Assembly: GCA_039654915.1 (NCBI GenBank) | Contig: CM077597.1 | Location: 81,160,001 to 81,224,000, forward strand | Direction of reading: 5' to 3' | Length of the DNA: 64,000 nucleotides | Source of the DNA: Aquilaria yunnanensis | Lineage: Eukaryota > Streptophyta > Magnoliopsida > Malvales > Thymelaeaceae | Shown here: piece by piece, positions 34,965 through 46,916 of the stretch | Position numbering within the stretch: position 1 is the stretch's first letter | How the letters are laid out: every line of letters begins with the position of its first letter | Made by a program: the position numbers and the translations under genes | Notes under the pieces: model-generated | Seen by the model: the letters and a program-made list of their open reading frames with translations, nothing else | What the model was told of the DNA's origin: nothing | The model's database searches: none

Positions 34965-36420
34965 GAAGCATACCTTATAGAGGAGACTTCCAACTTTTGC
35001 TCTTATTACTTTGAATCCCATATTCCCTCTATGATGAACCGAGTTTTGCGAAATGATGATGGTGGTCCTGTCCCCTGTAATGGTGAGTTGTGGTCCATAT
35101 TCATCTATCCGGGACGTCCATATGGTGCATGTAGATATAGATTCCGCACAGACGATGAACTCAAACTTGCAACCACATACGTTCTTCTAAACTGTGCCGA
35201 GATCAGGCCATATCTAAAGTAAGTTATCTTTAATGATCATCCAGTAGATTGATTATTTTGAAGTTCGGTACTAATCATCTGACGAAACTAACCTATTTTC
35301 CTGTTTCCCCCATTTGATCACAGTATGTTTGTCGATCAGGTAAAGGACAATGCACCTGATATTACCATGTCTCAGAGGGACATACACATTGAAAACAACT
35401 TCTCAAGCTGGCTCAAACACTATGTATGCTAAATTCGACTCCCTATATATTGCAATATGTTACGTTTTAAAGTTCCAGATATATTGTCCTAAAATAAAAT
35501 TTTTTTACATAAGTTGATGACTCAGGTAATAATATAGTCGATAACATCTTGTGAGATGTTGCATGTGGTCCTTCACGTCGGGTTGAGACATGGCCTATTT
35601 ATTTCACAAATGGTTACAAGTTTCACATAAGTGAATGGGGTAATGACAAATCAACATTTAATAGTGGAGTATGCATACCAAGCACGAGTTCAAGCGAAGT
35701 TGAATGTGATTTTTATGGTATATTAGAAGAAGTCATTCAACTCGGATATCCTGGCTATCCACATAAGAATGTTCTCTTGTTTAGGTGCAACTAGTTTGAC
35801 CCAACACCTGAACGTGGAAATTGAATCCATAAACAGTTTGGTTTAGTTGAGATCCGGGATAGCCGCAGATATCATAAGTTTGATCCTTTCATTCTAACAT
35901 CACAGGCTGACCAATTTTACTACACACCCTATCCGACAAAGTCATGTGACAAAAACGGTTGGTTAGCTGTTATGAAGATAAAACCTAGATGGATCATCCA
36001 GTATGAAATTGTTGACAACGAAGATGTTTCTCAAGAAAGTGGAGCTGTTATGAGTCAAACAATTGAAGATGACCCGGTTGAAGAGTTAGCTCATCCGAGT
36101 ATCAGTGATGATATTGAAGAACATGTTAAAAGAATGGGTGTAATTGGGCCTAAAGAAGATGTTGTTGAGGAGGGGGGTTCTAATGACGATACAGATGATG
36201 AGGAGGAGTTTCAATCGGATGAAACTGACACTGATGAAACTGAGGAGTTTGATGGTACTGGAAGCACTGGGTTGGGTGAATGAAGAGGGCAGTGACTTTG
36301 TTTAGTCATTGCGAGTCGTAAGTTGTATCCAACATATTTGGCATATTTATGTGAAGTCAGTACAATTCAATTAATTTCATATCAATGTTTATTTTTTTAC
36401 TTAAATAATAATAAGTGCAG

Positions 36421-38195
36421 ATTCCACGTAAAGGGGATAACACATATAAGCGCCGACCTAGGAAGGAGCCATTTGCGCAGTTCAAGGAGGTCATGGAGGC
36501 AATACTTAATGCTCGACAGTGGATGGGTTCTCCTTCCCGAGCATAGAATGATGTAGGTGTAGAGACACAGGACACATCAATGCCAGCGACTCATATCCAC
36601 TTACATCAGAACTGATTGGGCGGAGGTGGAGGCACGACATTTGGACATGGCGGACGAGCACGGCATGTTAGTCACCCGATCCTGACTCCTCATCCCTCAG
36701 ACGAAAACATACATATTGATGACATCTCATCATCGATGTCACAGACGTCAACCCGAGCTCGGATGAGGATATCCTCACATGGAAACACGTAAGTGATGAA
36801 TATTCAACAAACTGTCTTAAAATGATAATATTAGTTACATTACTGTGAACCATCAACATATAACTGCTTATAATAAATACTGTGATAAATCATTTGAACT
36901 GTGCAGATTCGTTCCAGCTGCAGCGACACGGTTTGTGACACCATGTTTCACCACATATTTCAAACCATATTTTGATTGGTTATCCGTCTCTCCATCAAAC
37001 CTTCAACAATGGTGGCGTGTTTTTGAGGTATAACACGTAGATTACTATGATATGATGTATTACTGTTAAAATAACTACCTGCTTTTTTCATGCTTTTAGT
37101 ATTGAAATATTATCGTTTACAGAGTAGCAGTGAGTGGGATCCGATAGACCATAATGAGGTGTATCGGGTATAGAATATCTTGGGAGCACAGCATTATAGG
37201 AGCATGATGGTAGAAATCAGATGTGTCAAGGATCCTGTTAAATGTCGAGCAAAGACAAACTTTATGTCTGATGTTGCATATGTGGAAATGGAGGCATATT
37301 GGGCCACTCTGGAGTTCATTCAGAAGTCCGCTAAATTCAAGGCAATTTGAGCAACCGTAAGTGACGAGGATTCACAGTTTGCCTCTTGCAGCGTGACATA
37401 TGTAAGGGGATGTATCTCGATGTTTGCACATCGAGATCAAATGGTATATATGTCATTTATGTTTTTCCATTTTACATTTAAGTAAATAATTAACATAAAT
37501 TACCTATTAATTTAACGTATTATTCAATTAGAGAGAGAGAGAGAGATCCAGAGAAAAAGGACCCCGAGTTGTTTAAAGTCCTTCAAGCAACACATAAAAT
37601 GAAGAACGGAAAATATGTTAGTAAGCGATGTGAAGAAGTTGCTGTAAGTATAATGACTTTTTTTTGTAAACTATTGTTAAGATACTTACCATGTTTTAGC
37701 AATAATGCCTGAATCAAATGTGTTAATATGTTTTTGTAGACTCATGTCAGTGTTGAGATTGAGGAGCAAACACAATAAGAGGATGGATTAGAAGTAATTG
37801 ATGAACTTGCAATCATTAGTACTACATCTGGAGGGAAAAGGAGAAGGTGTGTTTTTGGTTTAGGATCTGAGTAGTGTGTCATACTGGGCCACCGACTGCC
37901 TGGTGGACTTCCACCTATTGACATCACACATACACCACAATTCAATGAGCAAGTATAGAAGATGATGGCGGAGGAGAATGCGCGAAGGGATACCGAGTAT
38001 GGAAGGAAGTTGGAGAGACTTAAGAGGAGACAGAGAGCAGAGATGGAGGCAAATAGGGCCGCATTGAAGGCGAATCGGGCTCAGTTAGAGATTATTTGTC
38101 ATTCGCTTAACCTTTCGTGGCCACCGGCTCAACAAGTTCCATAGTTTCCAGATAACTAGGACTCGGAGAATCAGGAGATAGTTGGGTCTCCCTGA
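36421..38195 (+). pseudogene. TNPA-like (Transposase_24 type) pseudogene of CACTA A
   Basis: Exon-like blocks, each with GT/AG borders: 36421-36790 (PRKGDNTYKRRPRKEPFAQF, Gly/His-rich linker), 36906-37026 (FVPAAATRFVTPCFTTYF, with QQWWRVFE), 37122-37440 (NILGAQHYRSMMVEIRCVKD), 37530-37645, then 37740-38195 ending in a basic coiled coil (RKLERLKRRQRAEMEANRAA). The order and the Trp-rich block match the plant Ptta/En/Spm second protein, which binds subterminal repeats. The start codon present in element B (ATG) is ATT here, and there are at least seven in-frame stops. Confidence 0.75.
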
Positions 38196-38509
38196 TTGTC
38201 GTCTTCTACAAGTAAATTATTTTATAATTTCCTGTGTTATCAAACTTGGACAAGAATTGTTAGACCTAAGACTCGGATGAAATTCCTTATATGTGTCGAC
38301 CCTTGAATCTTGTATCTTTGTTGCAGACATATATGTACTTGTTTTAATTATGATGTATTTTTTATGGAAATTATTGAAATGAATGTACTTTTTGCTGTGT
38401 AATTCTGATTGCTTAGCAAGGGTGTCGGAACTTTGAAATTGGTATCGCCATTTAGAAATTGTTTCAAACAGGGAAAAAAATGAAACAACCCCACCCGGAA
38501 CTGAAACTG

Positions 38510-39123
38510 AAAATTACTAACCCATGTGCACGTTGATAATTACCAATGGCCGAGTACCAACGTGCACGCGTTGGTAATTACCAACGCAAACGCGTGTAAG
38601 CAATTACCAATGCTCATACCAACTCACTCTCGTACCAACGCATGCGTGTTGGTAATTACCAACGCACTTACCAACGCGTTAGGCGTTGGTAATTACCAAC
38701 GGGCAACCACGTTGGTAAGTACGAACTCTCGTACCAACGCATAGATGTTGGTAATTACCAATGCATAAGGCCGTTGGTAATTACCAACGGCCACACACGT
38801 TGGTAAGTACCAACTCTCGTACCAACGCGTGAGACCGTTGGTAATTACTAACGCGTATGCATGTTGGTAATTACTAACTCGACGACCCGTTGGTAACAAA
38901 AAAAATGCGTTGGAAACAAAGTCCTGTACCTAACCGTTAGTAATTACCAATGCATATTTTACCAACATGCATGCATTGGAATTTACCAACGCGTTAATTT
39001 TTGCGCGTTGGTAAAAAAATTTCCAATGAATCGATTACCAACGTGCGTTTACCAACGGCTTCGCGTTAGTAATTTCAGTTTACCAATGCGTAGGCGTTGG
39101 TAAATACAGGAATTTTAGTAGTG
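38510..39123. repeat. 3' subterminal repeat array of CACTA A
   Basis: Dense inverted copies of TACCAACG/CGTTGGTA. The perfect 16-bp palindrome GTTGGTAATTACCAAC recurs, for example near 38690, 38749 and 38775. Expected binding region for the TNPA-like protein. Confidence 0.9.
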
Positions 39124-39132
39124 TTCTTAACC

Positions 39133-39690
39133 CACTACTAAAAATCTCGTTTTTACCAACTGCCAGTTACCAACGCGCAGCAGTTGGTAAACTGAATTCA
39201 CCAACTGTCAGCTGTTGGTAATTGCACATTGGTATTCGATTCGTTGGAAATTTTTTACCAACGCGTAAAAAATAACACGTTGGTAAATTCCAATGCATAG
39301 ACGTTGGTAATATGTACGTTGGTAATTACCAACGGTCAGGAACCGGGGTTGGTTTCCAACACGTACTTGTAGTTACCAACTGCTGTGCGCGTTGGTAATT
39401 ACCAACGTGCACGGCAGTTGGTAATTTACCAACTGCTCTGCGTGTTGGTAATTACCAACTGTATGGCAGTTGGTAGGAGTCCGCGTTGGTAATTACCAAC
39501 GTATAGCAGTTGGTAAGGGGGTTGGTAATTACCAACGTGCGTGCAAGTCCGTAATTACCAACGCGTGCGCGTTGGTAGAAAGCCGTTGGTAATTACCAAC
39601 TTGCAGACAGTTGGTAATTATGTTGGTTAGTACCAACGCGTGGAAGTTGGTAAACGACGTTTGAACGTTGGTAATGTACATTTTCAGTTT
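39133..39690. repeat. 3' subterminal repeat array of CACTA B
   Basis: Inverted TACCAAC(T/G) repeats with palindromes like GTTGGTAATTACCAAC. Variant units with AACTGC/GCAGTTGG are specific to this side. Confidence 0.9.
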
Positions 39691-40001
39691 CAGGCTGTGG
39701 TTGTTTCGGGTTTTTCCCGGTGCATATTATCTTCGAAATCGACATACCAAATCCAAAGTTCCCCCAGCATTACTCAACAATAAAGGTTACACAGATATGC
39801 ACACGTAATTTCCATCAAATTTTCTGTAATACACCATAATTAAAACAAGTACATATATCGTCTGGAACAAACATACAACACTCAACCGATTTCACATCTA
39901 AATAATTTCAACACATGTCTTAATTAATTAAGTCTAACAATTATTATGTAAGTCTGATAACACAAGAAATTAGGAACTGAAGTACCTGTTGATTAGGACC
40001 A

Positions 40002-41758
40002 TCACGGAATCCCGACTATCTCCTCATCCTCCGAGTCTGAGTCATCAGGGTACTGTGGAACTGGTTGAGCTGGCGGGCACAGAAGGTTTAACAAACGACA
40101 AATAATCTCCAACTGAGCCCAGTTCGCCTCCAATGCAGCTCTATTAGCCTCCATCTCTGCTCTCTGTCTCCTTTTAATTCTCTCGAGCTTCTTCTCGTAA
40201 TCGGCATCCCTTCGCGCATTCTCTTCCGCCATCATCTTCTGTACTTGCTCGTTGAATTGCGGTGTCTGTGTGATGTCGATAGGTGGGATGGCACCTGGCA
40301 TTCGGCAGCCCGGTATGACACACTGCTCAGATCCTAATCCAAAAACATGCCCTCTCCTTCTACCGCTAGATGCAGTACTAATTATTGCTAGTTCATGAAC
40401 TGGCTGTAATCCATCCTCATTTTGTGTTTGCTCCTCAATCTCAGCACTGATTCGAGTCTATAGAAACATATTAACACACTTGAGTAAGACATTATTGGTA
40501 AAACATGCTAAGTATGTTAACAATAGTTTACAACAAAAAGTTATAATACTTACAGCATCTTCTTCACAGCGTTTACTAACATATTTCCCATTCTTCATTT
40601 TATGTGTAGCTTGAAGGACTTTAAACAAGCCAAGGTCCTTCTTTTCTGGATCTCTCTCTCTCTAATTGAATGAAATGTATGATTAATAGGTAATGTAAGT
40701 TCAGTAATTACTTAAATGTTAAATGAAAGAACAGTTACGAGATTTTTTACCATTTGCTTTCGATGTGTAGACATTGAGATAGATCCCACTGCATATGTCG
40801 CACTGCAAGAGCCAGACTGTGAATCCTCGTCAGTCACTGTTGCTCGCATTGCCTTGAATCTAGCCGACTTCTGAATGAACTCCGGACTCGCCCAATATGC
40901 CTCCATTTTTGCATATGCAGCATTTGACATAAAGTTTGCCTTCGCTCGACGTTTAACAGGATCCTTCACACGTCGAATTTCTGACATCATGCTTCTGTAA
41001 TGCTGTGCTCCCAAGATATTCCACACCCGATACACCTCATTATGGTATAGCGGATCCCACTCACAGCTTCTCTGTATAGGTTAATCTATGTAAACTATTA
41101 GCATGAAAAAAAACAAGTATTAAGTTTTCACATTAATACATCATTATCATACTAATATTAATAAAATACCTGAAAAACACGCCACCATTGCTGAAGGTCT
41201 GAAAGAGAGACGGATGACCAATCAGAATATGGTTTAAAATGTGTGGTGAAACATAGTGTCACTAACCGTGTCGCTACAGCTGGAATGAATCTGCGAAGTT
41301 CAAATCATTAGTTATTGACTTGTTGATGATTCACAGTAAAGTAATTAATATTACTATTATTAATACGTGTGTATGTTATTTATCACTTACGTGTTACCAT
41401 GTGGGAATATCCTCATCCGCAGTCGGGCTGCTGTCTGTGACATCGATGATGGGATGTCATCAATATGTATATCATCATCTGAGGGATGAGTCGTCACTAT
41501 GGGGTGCCTAACATGGCGCGCACCAGATCCATGTCCAGATGGCGTGCCTCCACCGCCGTCAACTCGGTGCTCATGTGAGTGGACGTGCGTCGCTGGCACT
41601 GTTGTGTCCTGCGTCTCTACACTGACATCCCCTTGTGCCCGGGATGAAGAACCCATCCTCTATCACGCATTAAGTATTGGCTCCATTACCTCCTTAAACT
41701 GCGCAAATGGTCCTTTCCCAGGTCGGCGTTTATAGGTGTTATCCCCTTTACGAGACAT
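40002..41758 (-). pseudogene. TNPA-like (Transposase_24 type) gene of CACTA B, near-intact but with a double stop
   Basis: Begins at ATG 41758 (MSRKGDNTYKRRPGKGPF). Exon-like blocks run 41758-41389, about 41290-41170, about 41070-40750, about 40660-40555 and 40457-40002, with introns of about 80-130 bp. Features: Gly/His-rich linker, NILGAQHYRSMMSEIRRVKD block, and a C-terminal basic coiled coil (KKLERIKRRQRAEMEANRAA) with an acidic end. Two adjacent stops, TGA TAG, follow PILNA near 41664-41659, where element A reads Arg-Gln. Downstream blocks are open. An internal ATG follows the double stop (MGSSSRAQGD, 41656), so a shortened protein is imaginable. Confidence 0.75.
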
Positions 41759-44392
41759 CTGCATTTATTATTAGCTAAGTAGGTAAATACAATCATAACA
41801 TATGTTTACTGACATATATTGTGGAGTATTAGGGGCATATAAATTTACCAAATATTTTCTAAACATTAGAAATGACTCGATATCATTTTTCCTAGTACAT
41901 GTTATCTAATCATTCATTCGACCCAGTGCTTCCATTCTCGTCAAACTCCTCATTTTCTTCAGTGTCACTGTCAGCGGATATAAACTCTTCCTCATCCTCT
42001 GTATCGGCATTAGATCCCCCCTCCTTAAGTACATCTTCTTCAGTATCATCACCGACACCCAGGTCAGCTAACTCCTCAACTGGGTCATCTTCAATTCCTT
42101 GACAATTCACGGATCCACTGTCTTGGTACACGTCATCCTTGTCCATAATTGCATACTGGATTATCCATCGAGGTTTTATCTTCATGACAGCTGACCACCC
42201 GTTTTTTTCATGTGACTTGCTCGGATATTCTGTGTAGTAAACTTGGTCAGCCTGTGATGCTAGAATGAAAGGATCAAACTTCTGATATCTACGGCTATCC
42301 CAGATCTCAACTAACCCAAACTGCTTATGCATTCGAGTTCCATGTTCAGGTGTTGGATCAAACCAGTTGCACCTAAACAAGACAACATTCTTATGTGGAA
42401 AGCCAGGATATTCGAGTTGAATGACTTCTTCTAATATACCATAAAAATCACATTCAACTTTGCTTGAACCCGTGCTACATATGCAGACTCCACTATTAAA
42501 TGTTGATTTGTCCTTCCCCCATTCACTTATGTGAAACTTGTACCAATTTGTGAAATAAACCGGCTATGTCTGAACCCGACGTGAGGGTCCACATGCAACA
42601 TCCTACAAGATGTTATCGACCATATTGTTACCTGGGTCATCAACCTATGTAAAACATTTTGATTTTAGGACAATGTATCTGGAAGTATTATAACTTAACA
42701 TATTGCAATACATACTGACTAAAAGCACACGTACATAGTGTCAGAGCCAGGTTGAAAATTTGTTTTCAATGTGTATGTCCATCTCAGACATTGTTATATC
42801 GGGTGCAGTTTCTCTTACCATGTCAACAAACATACTGTGACCAAACACAGAAATTAGGAAAATATGTTAGTTTCGTCAAATGAGTAGTCCTGAACTTCAA
42901 AATAATCAAAGTTGGAATGCCTTTTCATGAACGATGACTTACTTTAGATATGGCTTGATCTCAGCACAGTTTAGAAGAACGTATGTGGTTGCAAGTTTGA
43001 GTTCATCGTCCGTGAGGAATCTATATCTACATGCACCATATGGACATCCCGGAAAGGTGAATATGGACCACAAGTCACCATTACATGGGACAAGACCACC
43101 ATCATCATTTCTCGGTACTCGGTTCATCATGGAAGGAACATGGGATTTAAACTAATGAGAGCAAAAGATGGAAGTCTCCTCTATAAGGTATGCTTCACAT
43201 ATCGATCCCTCAACATGAGCAGTATTTGAAACCTTCATTTTTAGGTCATGCATGCACCGCTCAAATTTATACATCCATCGGTACTGAACAGGTCCTCCAA
43301 CCCTTGCTTCATATGGCAAGTAAACTGGGAGATGCTCCATGACATCAAAAAACCCGGGAGGAAAAATTCTCTCAAGCTTACAAATTATAATTGGAATATT
43401 GGCCTCCAACGCCAACAAGTGATTTTCATGCAGCTCTGGAGAGTACAAGTCTCTAAAGAATAGGCTTAACTCCGTTAATGGCTTCCATATATTCTCGGGA
43501 AGCGCTTCGAGGGCAATGGGGAAAAGCCTTTGCATCATAACATGGCAATCATGACTCTTCATGCCATACATATTGCAACTAGAAGTATCAACACATCTCC
43601 CAAGATTTGCGGCATATCCATCAGGGAGTCGTAAAGATTTTACCCAAGCGATCACATCTTGCCTTTGGTTAACATCAAATGTGAACCTCGCCTTTGGTTT
43701 GAATGAATGACCATCATCAAGTGGAACCATGTTTAACTCCGGCCGATTACAATAAATTTCCAGGTCCTTCCGTGCTTTCACATTATCTTTCGTTTTCTTC
43801 TTAACATCCATCACAGTATTCCATATATTCTCAAACACGTTCCTCTCAATATGCATGAAATCAAGATTATGTCGTATTAAGTTCGTGACCCAATATGGTA
43901 ACTCCCAAAAAATGCTTCGCTTCGTCCAATTATGTGATTTCCCATAATCGCACGGGCGATGTTGTGGCCCATCGTTACCAATTAATGGTATCCAGGAAAT
44001 TCTTTTAAATATATCTTCACCTGATAAGCGCTGAGGAGGCAATGACTTCTCTGATTTCCCCTTCTTAAAACAAGTACAATTTCTTCGATATGGGTGGTTC
44101 CGGCCAAGGAATTGCCGGTGACAGTCAAAAAATGAAATTTTCCTGCCATACTTAAGTTGGAATGCCTTACTTTCGCCCATACAAATAGGGCAAGACAATC
44201 GCCCATGTGTCATCCACGCTGATAGCATGCCATAAGCCGGAAAGTCATTTATGGTCCACAGTAATGCTGCTCACAGAATAAAATTTTATTTCAATGACAC
44301 ATCCCATGTTTCAACGCTATCAAACCACAGATGCCGTAGCTCGTCTATTAGAGGTTGTAGATAAACATCAATCTTATGATTTGGGCTACGTG

Positions 44393-46916
44393 TGTGACGG
44401 AACGGGGCCCAGTGCCCCTAATCTTGTAGGCTCTTAGGGATAATGAATCCCACTAGTTACAGTTGGCTAACTATTACTCGTCAATATAAATTAAAACAAT
44501 TTATATGCAACTAGTTACTTAGCCTACTCAGAATAAGTTATGCATGCTTCTGACTTGGCAATGCAACCGAAATTTAAAAGTCTGGAATTAAAACATTGCT
44601 CGAGCATTTCATTAAAACATACTGAAAACGTACCAAGTCATTGAAATACTAGTTGCTTTAACTACAAGTAACAGTTTTGTGCATACATTTAACTCTAGCA
44701 TGCACCCAAAAGTAACAAGATGGATTTACATCCTAATGTATCCCAATAGAGGCAACTTACTTAGTACACAAAGTACTATGTACAAGAGACAAAATTACTA
44801 CTAACTAAGATCATTTACTTGAGCCCACCTTGAGCTAAACCAAGCTTCAAGTGTAGCCCTTCACTAGACCTTGTTCTTGTGTACTCTTAGCCTCTACACT
44901 GTAAAGGCACAACTTGGTTAGCACATAACTTATACTGCAAGAAACTAGAATCACTAGGATTCTCAATAAAATACCTGCAAAACAGAAAGCTTAGGCCTCA
45001 ACTATCACTTCAGTGATTAGGCCCGGGATTAGATCCTGCACAATAAAACTAAGGGAATGAGTACTTAAAAGTACTCAGTAAGGATTCCCTTCTTAAATAC
45101 CTGCAAAGAAATATGCAACAAATATGCAATATGGCAACCAAGCAATCAAACATGCAATTCAAACAACAAACAATCAACAAAATGCCAGAAATGCAATGTA
45201 TGGATGTATGGTATGGAATGCACACAACACATGCACTTGGGACTTTCTGCACTGAAGTGCCTTAATTCTTGCCGTGAGCTCAAACGGCTGAGGTACTTGA
45301 GATACTGGCCCTCGTATCCCGGACACTTTACCTCAATTAAGTCCCATCTACGGGTTCTAGAGTAGGTCATCACCTATCTCAAACTTACCCGCCTTTACCC
45401 TTGATTTATTGTACAGGGTAGTCTTACTATGTGGTTTAACTAGTCAAACCCTCAAGGTTTAACTCAAAATACTACTAGTGGCTCACTTACCAAACCAAAT
45501 GGCTTGGTTGGGATCGACTTAGGTTTTTCTCTCTATTGACCATATGTAATTGATACTCTATATGGCCAATAAAGAGTCTAAAAACCCACTTAATCCCCTT
45601 AATTTCCATTTAAAAACTTAAATACTATGAGTTACTTAGCCACCAAGTCACATTTCTTTTATACTTAACCACACAACTTGACTACCTTCCAAATAACGCA
45701 CAATTCCCGCCTTAGGAACGAATTCTAGACCCAACCGAGGCTATGGAACGTCTTAGAATAGCCTAGGGATAGAAACCGAGAGTCTAAGTTAATCTTAGGA
45801 TGGCCGGAAATCGAGGCCAAATTGGCATTTGGCGACGCGGCGCCAAAGAGCAAATGCTTTTGGCGACGCGGCGCCGCCGAGTAAACGTTCTGTGTACAAT
45901 TTCGCTTCTTGGCGCCGCGGCGCCAATTCACGGACGAATTGGCGACGCGTCGCCAATTCTGTTTTTCTGGGTTTATGCGACAGCGTCGCTCTTGTACACA
46001 AACTACTCAAACTCTCTCATTTCTCATCCAAACTTAATGGGTCTTGTTTCTAATTCATCCCAACATACAAAGCTACAAAACCATGCATTATTTGAGCTTA
46101 ATTACTTGAACCCTTACCTCAATTTTAGCCACAAAGCCAGCAATGAAACACAAGCTTCCTAAGCTCAATTGAGCTTCCTTGAGTTCCAAGCCTAAAACCA
46201 ACGAAATTTGGCACCCAAACCAATCAAACCAAGACCATTTCTAGCTCTAGAAACAACCTATAATCACACCAAATGATCTCAAGAAGCTTACCTACGAAAT
46301 TGGATCCAAAACAAGCTTCCAAAGATCAAATGAAGCAAGAACACCTCAAACAAAGCTTGGTGATCTTTCCTAACACCTTGGGCACCCTTAATTCAATGGA
46401 ATTTTGCAATAAAATGGAAGCTTGGGCTGTGATTTTGGGAGAGGAGAGGGAGCTACGAATTTTTTGGAACTTAGAACTAATGGCTAAGGATGAAGGAACT
46501 TAGCTTATAAGCATTCAAAACAACTTTTCCCTCCCTTGCACTTTAGTCCTCAAACTTTCAAAAGCTTCAAATAGCTCACCAACTCACACTCCAAACTCAC
46601 TTTTCTTTGTTTTAAAAGGTACTAAAGAGCTTCCCAAACTTAATTTTCTTGAACACTTTAGCCACTTAAGTTCTAAATGGCTCAAAAAGAACACTTAGTG
46701 CCACAAGTTGTCAAAACTTACTAGGATGATTCTAAAAGCTAGAACAACTAATGGTCTTGACTTAACTATGCCAAATCACACTTAGGAACTCACTTAACTT
46801 GATTAAGCTTATGTTACTTGCTTAACAAGGCGCTAATTTGAGGTACTTAATTTCATAAACACTTAATCAAAGTAAATAAACACTTACTTGATTAGTTGAC
46901 TAGGAGAGCTGTCACA
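44393..46916 (-). repeat. 3' LTR of the Tekay/Del-like element
   Basis: 2524 bp. Contains four CpG-rich palindrome-like 14-mers at 45831-45844, 45862-45875, 45911-45924 and 45941-45954 (for example GGCGCCGCGGCGCC). Short open frames in it have no support. Confidence 0.97.

Larger units (their letters stand above)
25848..36283 (+). pseudogene. TNP2-like CACTA transposase pseudogene (element A)
   Basis: Starts at the ATG at 25848. Order: transposase-associated N-terminal domain with CPCQKCKNLRF (about residues 45-55); TNP2/Transposase_21 region (about 26640-27310) with WPVIVTPYNLPPWMCMKKP and SCSICMGESKAFQLKYGGK; DUF4218-like region with HNLDVMHIEKNVFENIW (27478-28155); then, past the retrotransposon, DUF4216-like regions (about 34970-35970) with RYHKFDPFILTSQADQFYY; and an acidic tail to 36283. 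The spans 35221-35322 and 35428-35525 look like introns. In-frame stops include 26544, 27098, 27717 and 27861, mostly where element B has Trp or Arg. Frameshifts occur near 26800 and 27325. Non-functional. Confidence 0.85.
22151..39123 (+). mobile_element. CACTA (En/Spm) element A with nested retrotransposon
   Basis: Starts CACTACTAAATTTTTATGC and ends AATTTTAGTAGTG, flanked by the 3-bp duplication TTC (22148-22150, 39124-39126). Genes read left to right: a TNP2-like transposase pseudogene, then a TNPA-like one. Removing the Athila-like insert leaves about 10.2 kb. Subterminal repeats of the TACCAACG type are sparse on the left and dense on the right. Both genes are broken by stops, so it is not autonomous now, though its ends look intact. 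Confidence 0.9.

Noticed and set aside
45049..46503. Several frames repeated identically at 52468-53922
   Set aside because: Both sets lie in the LTRs of one retrotransposon; duplication reflects LTR identity, not genes.
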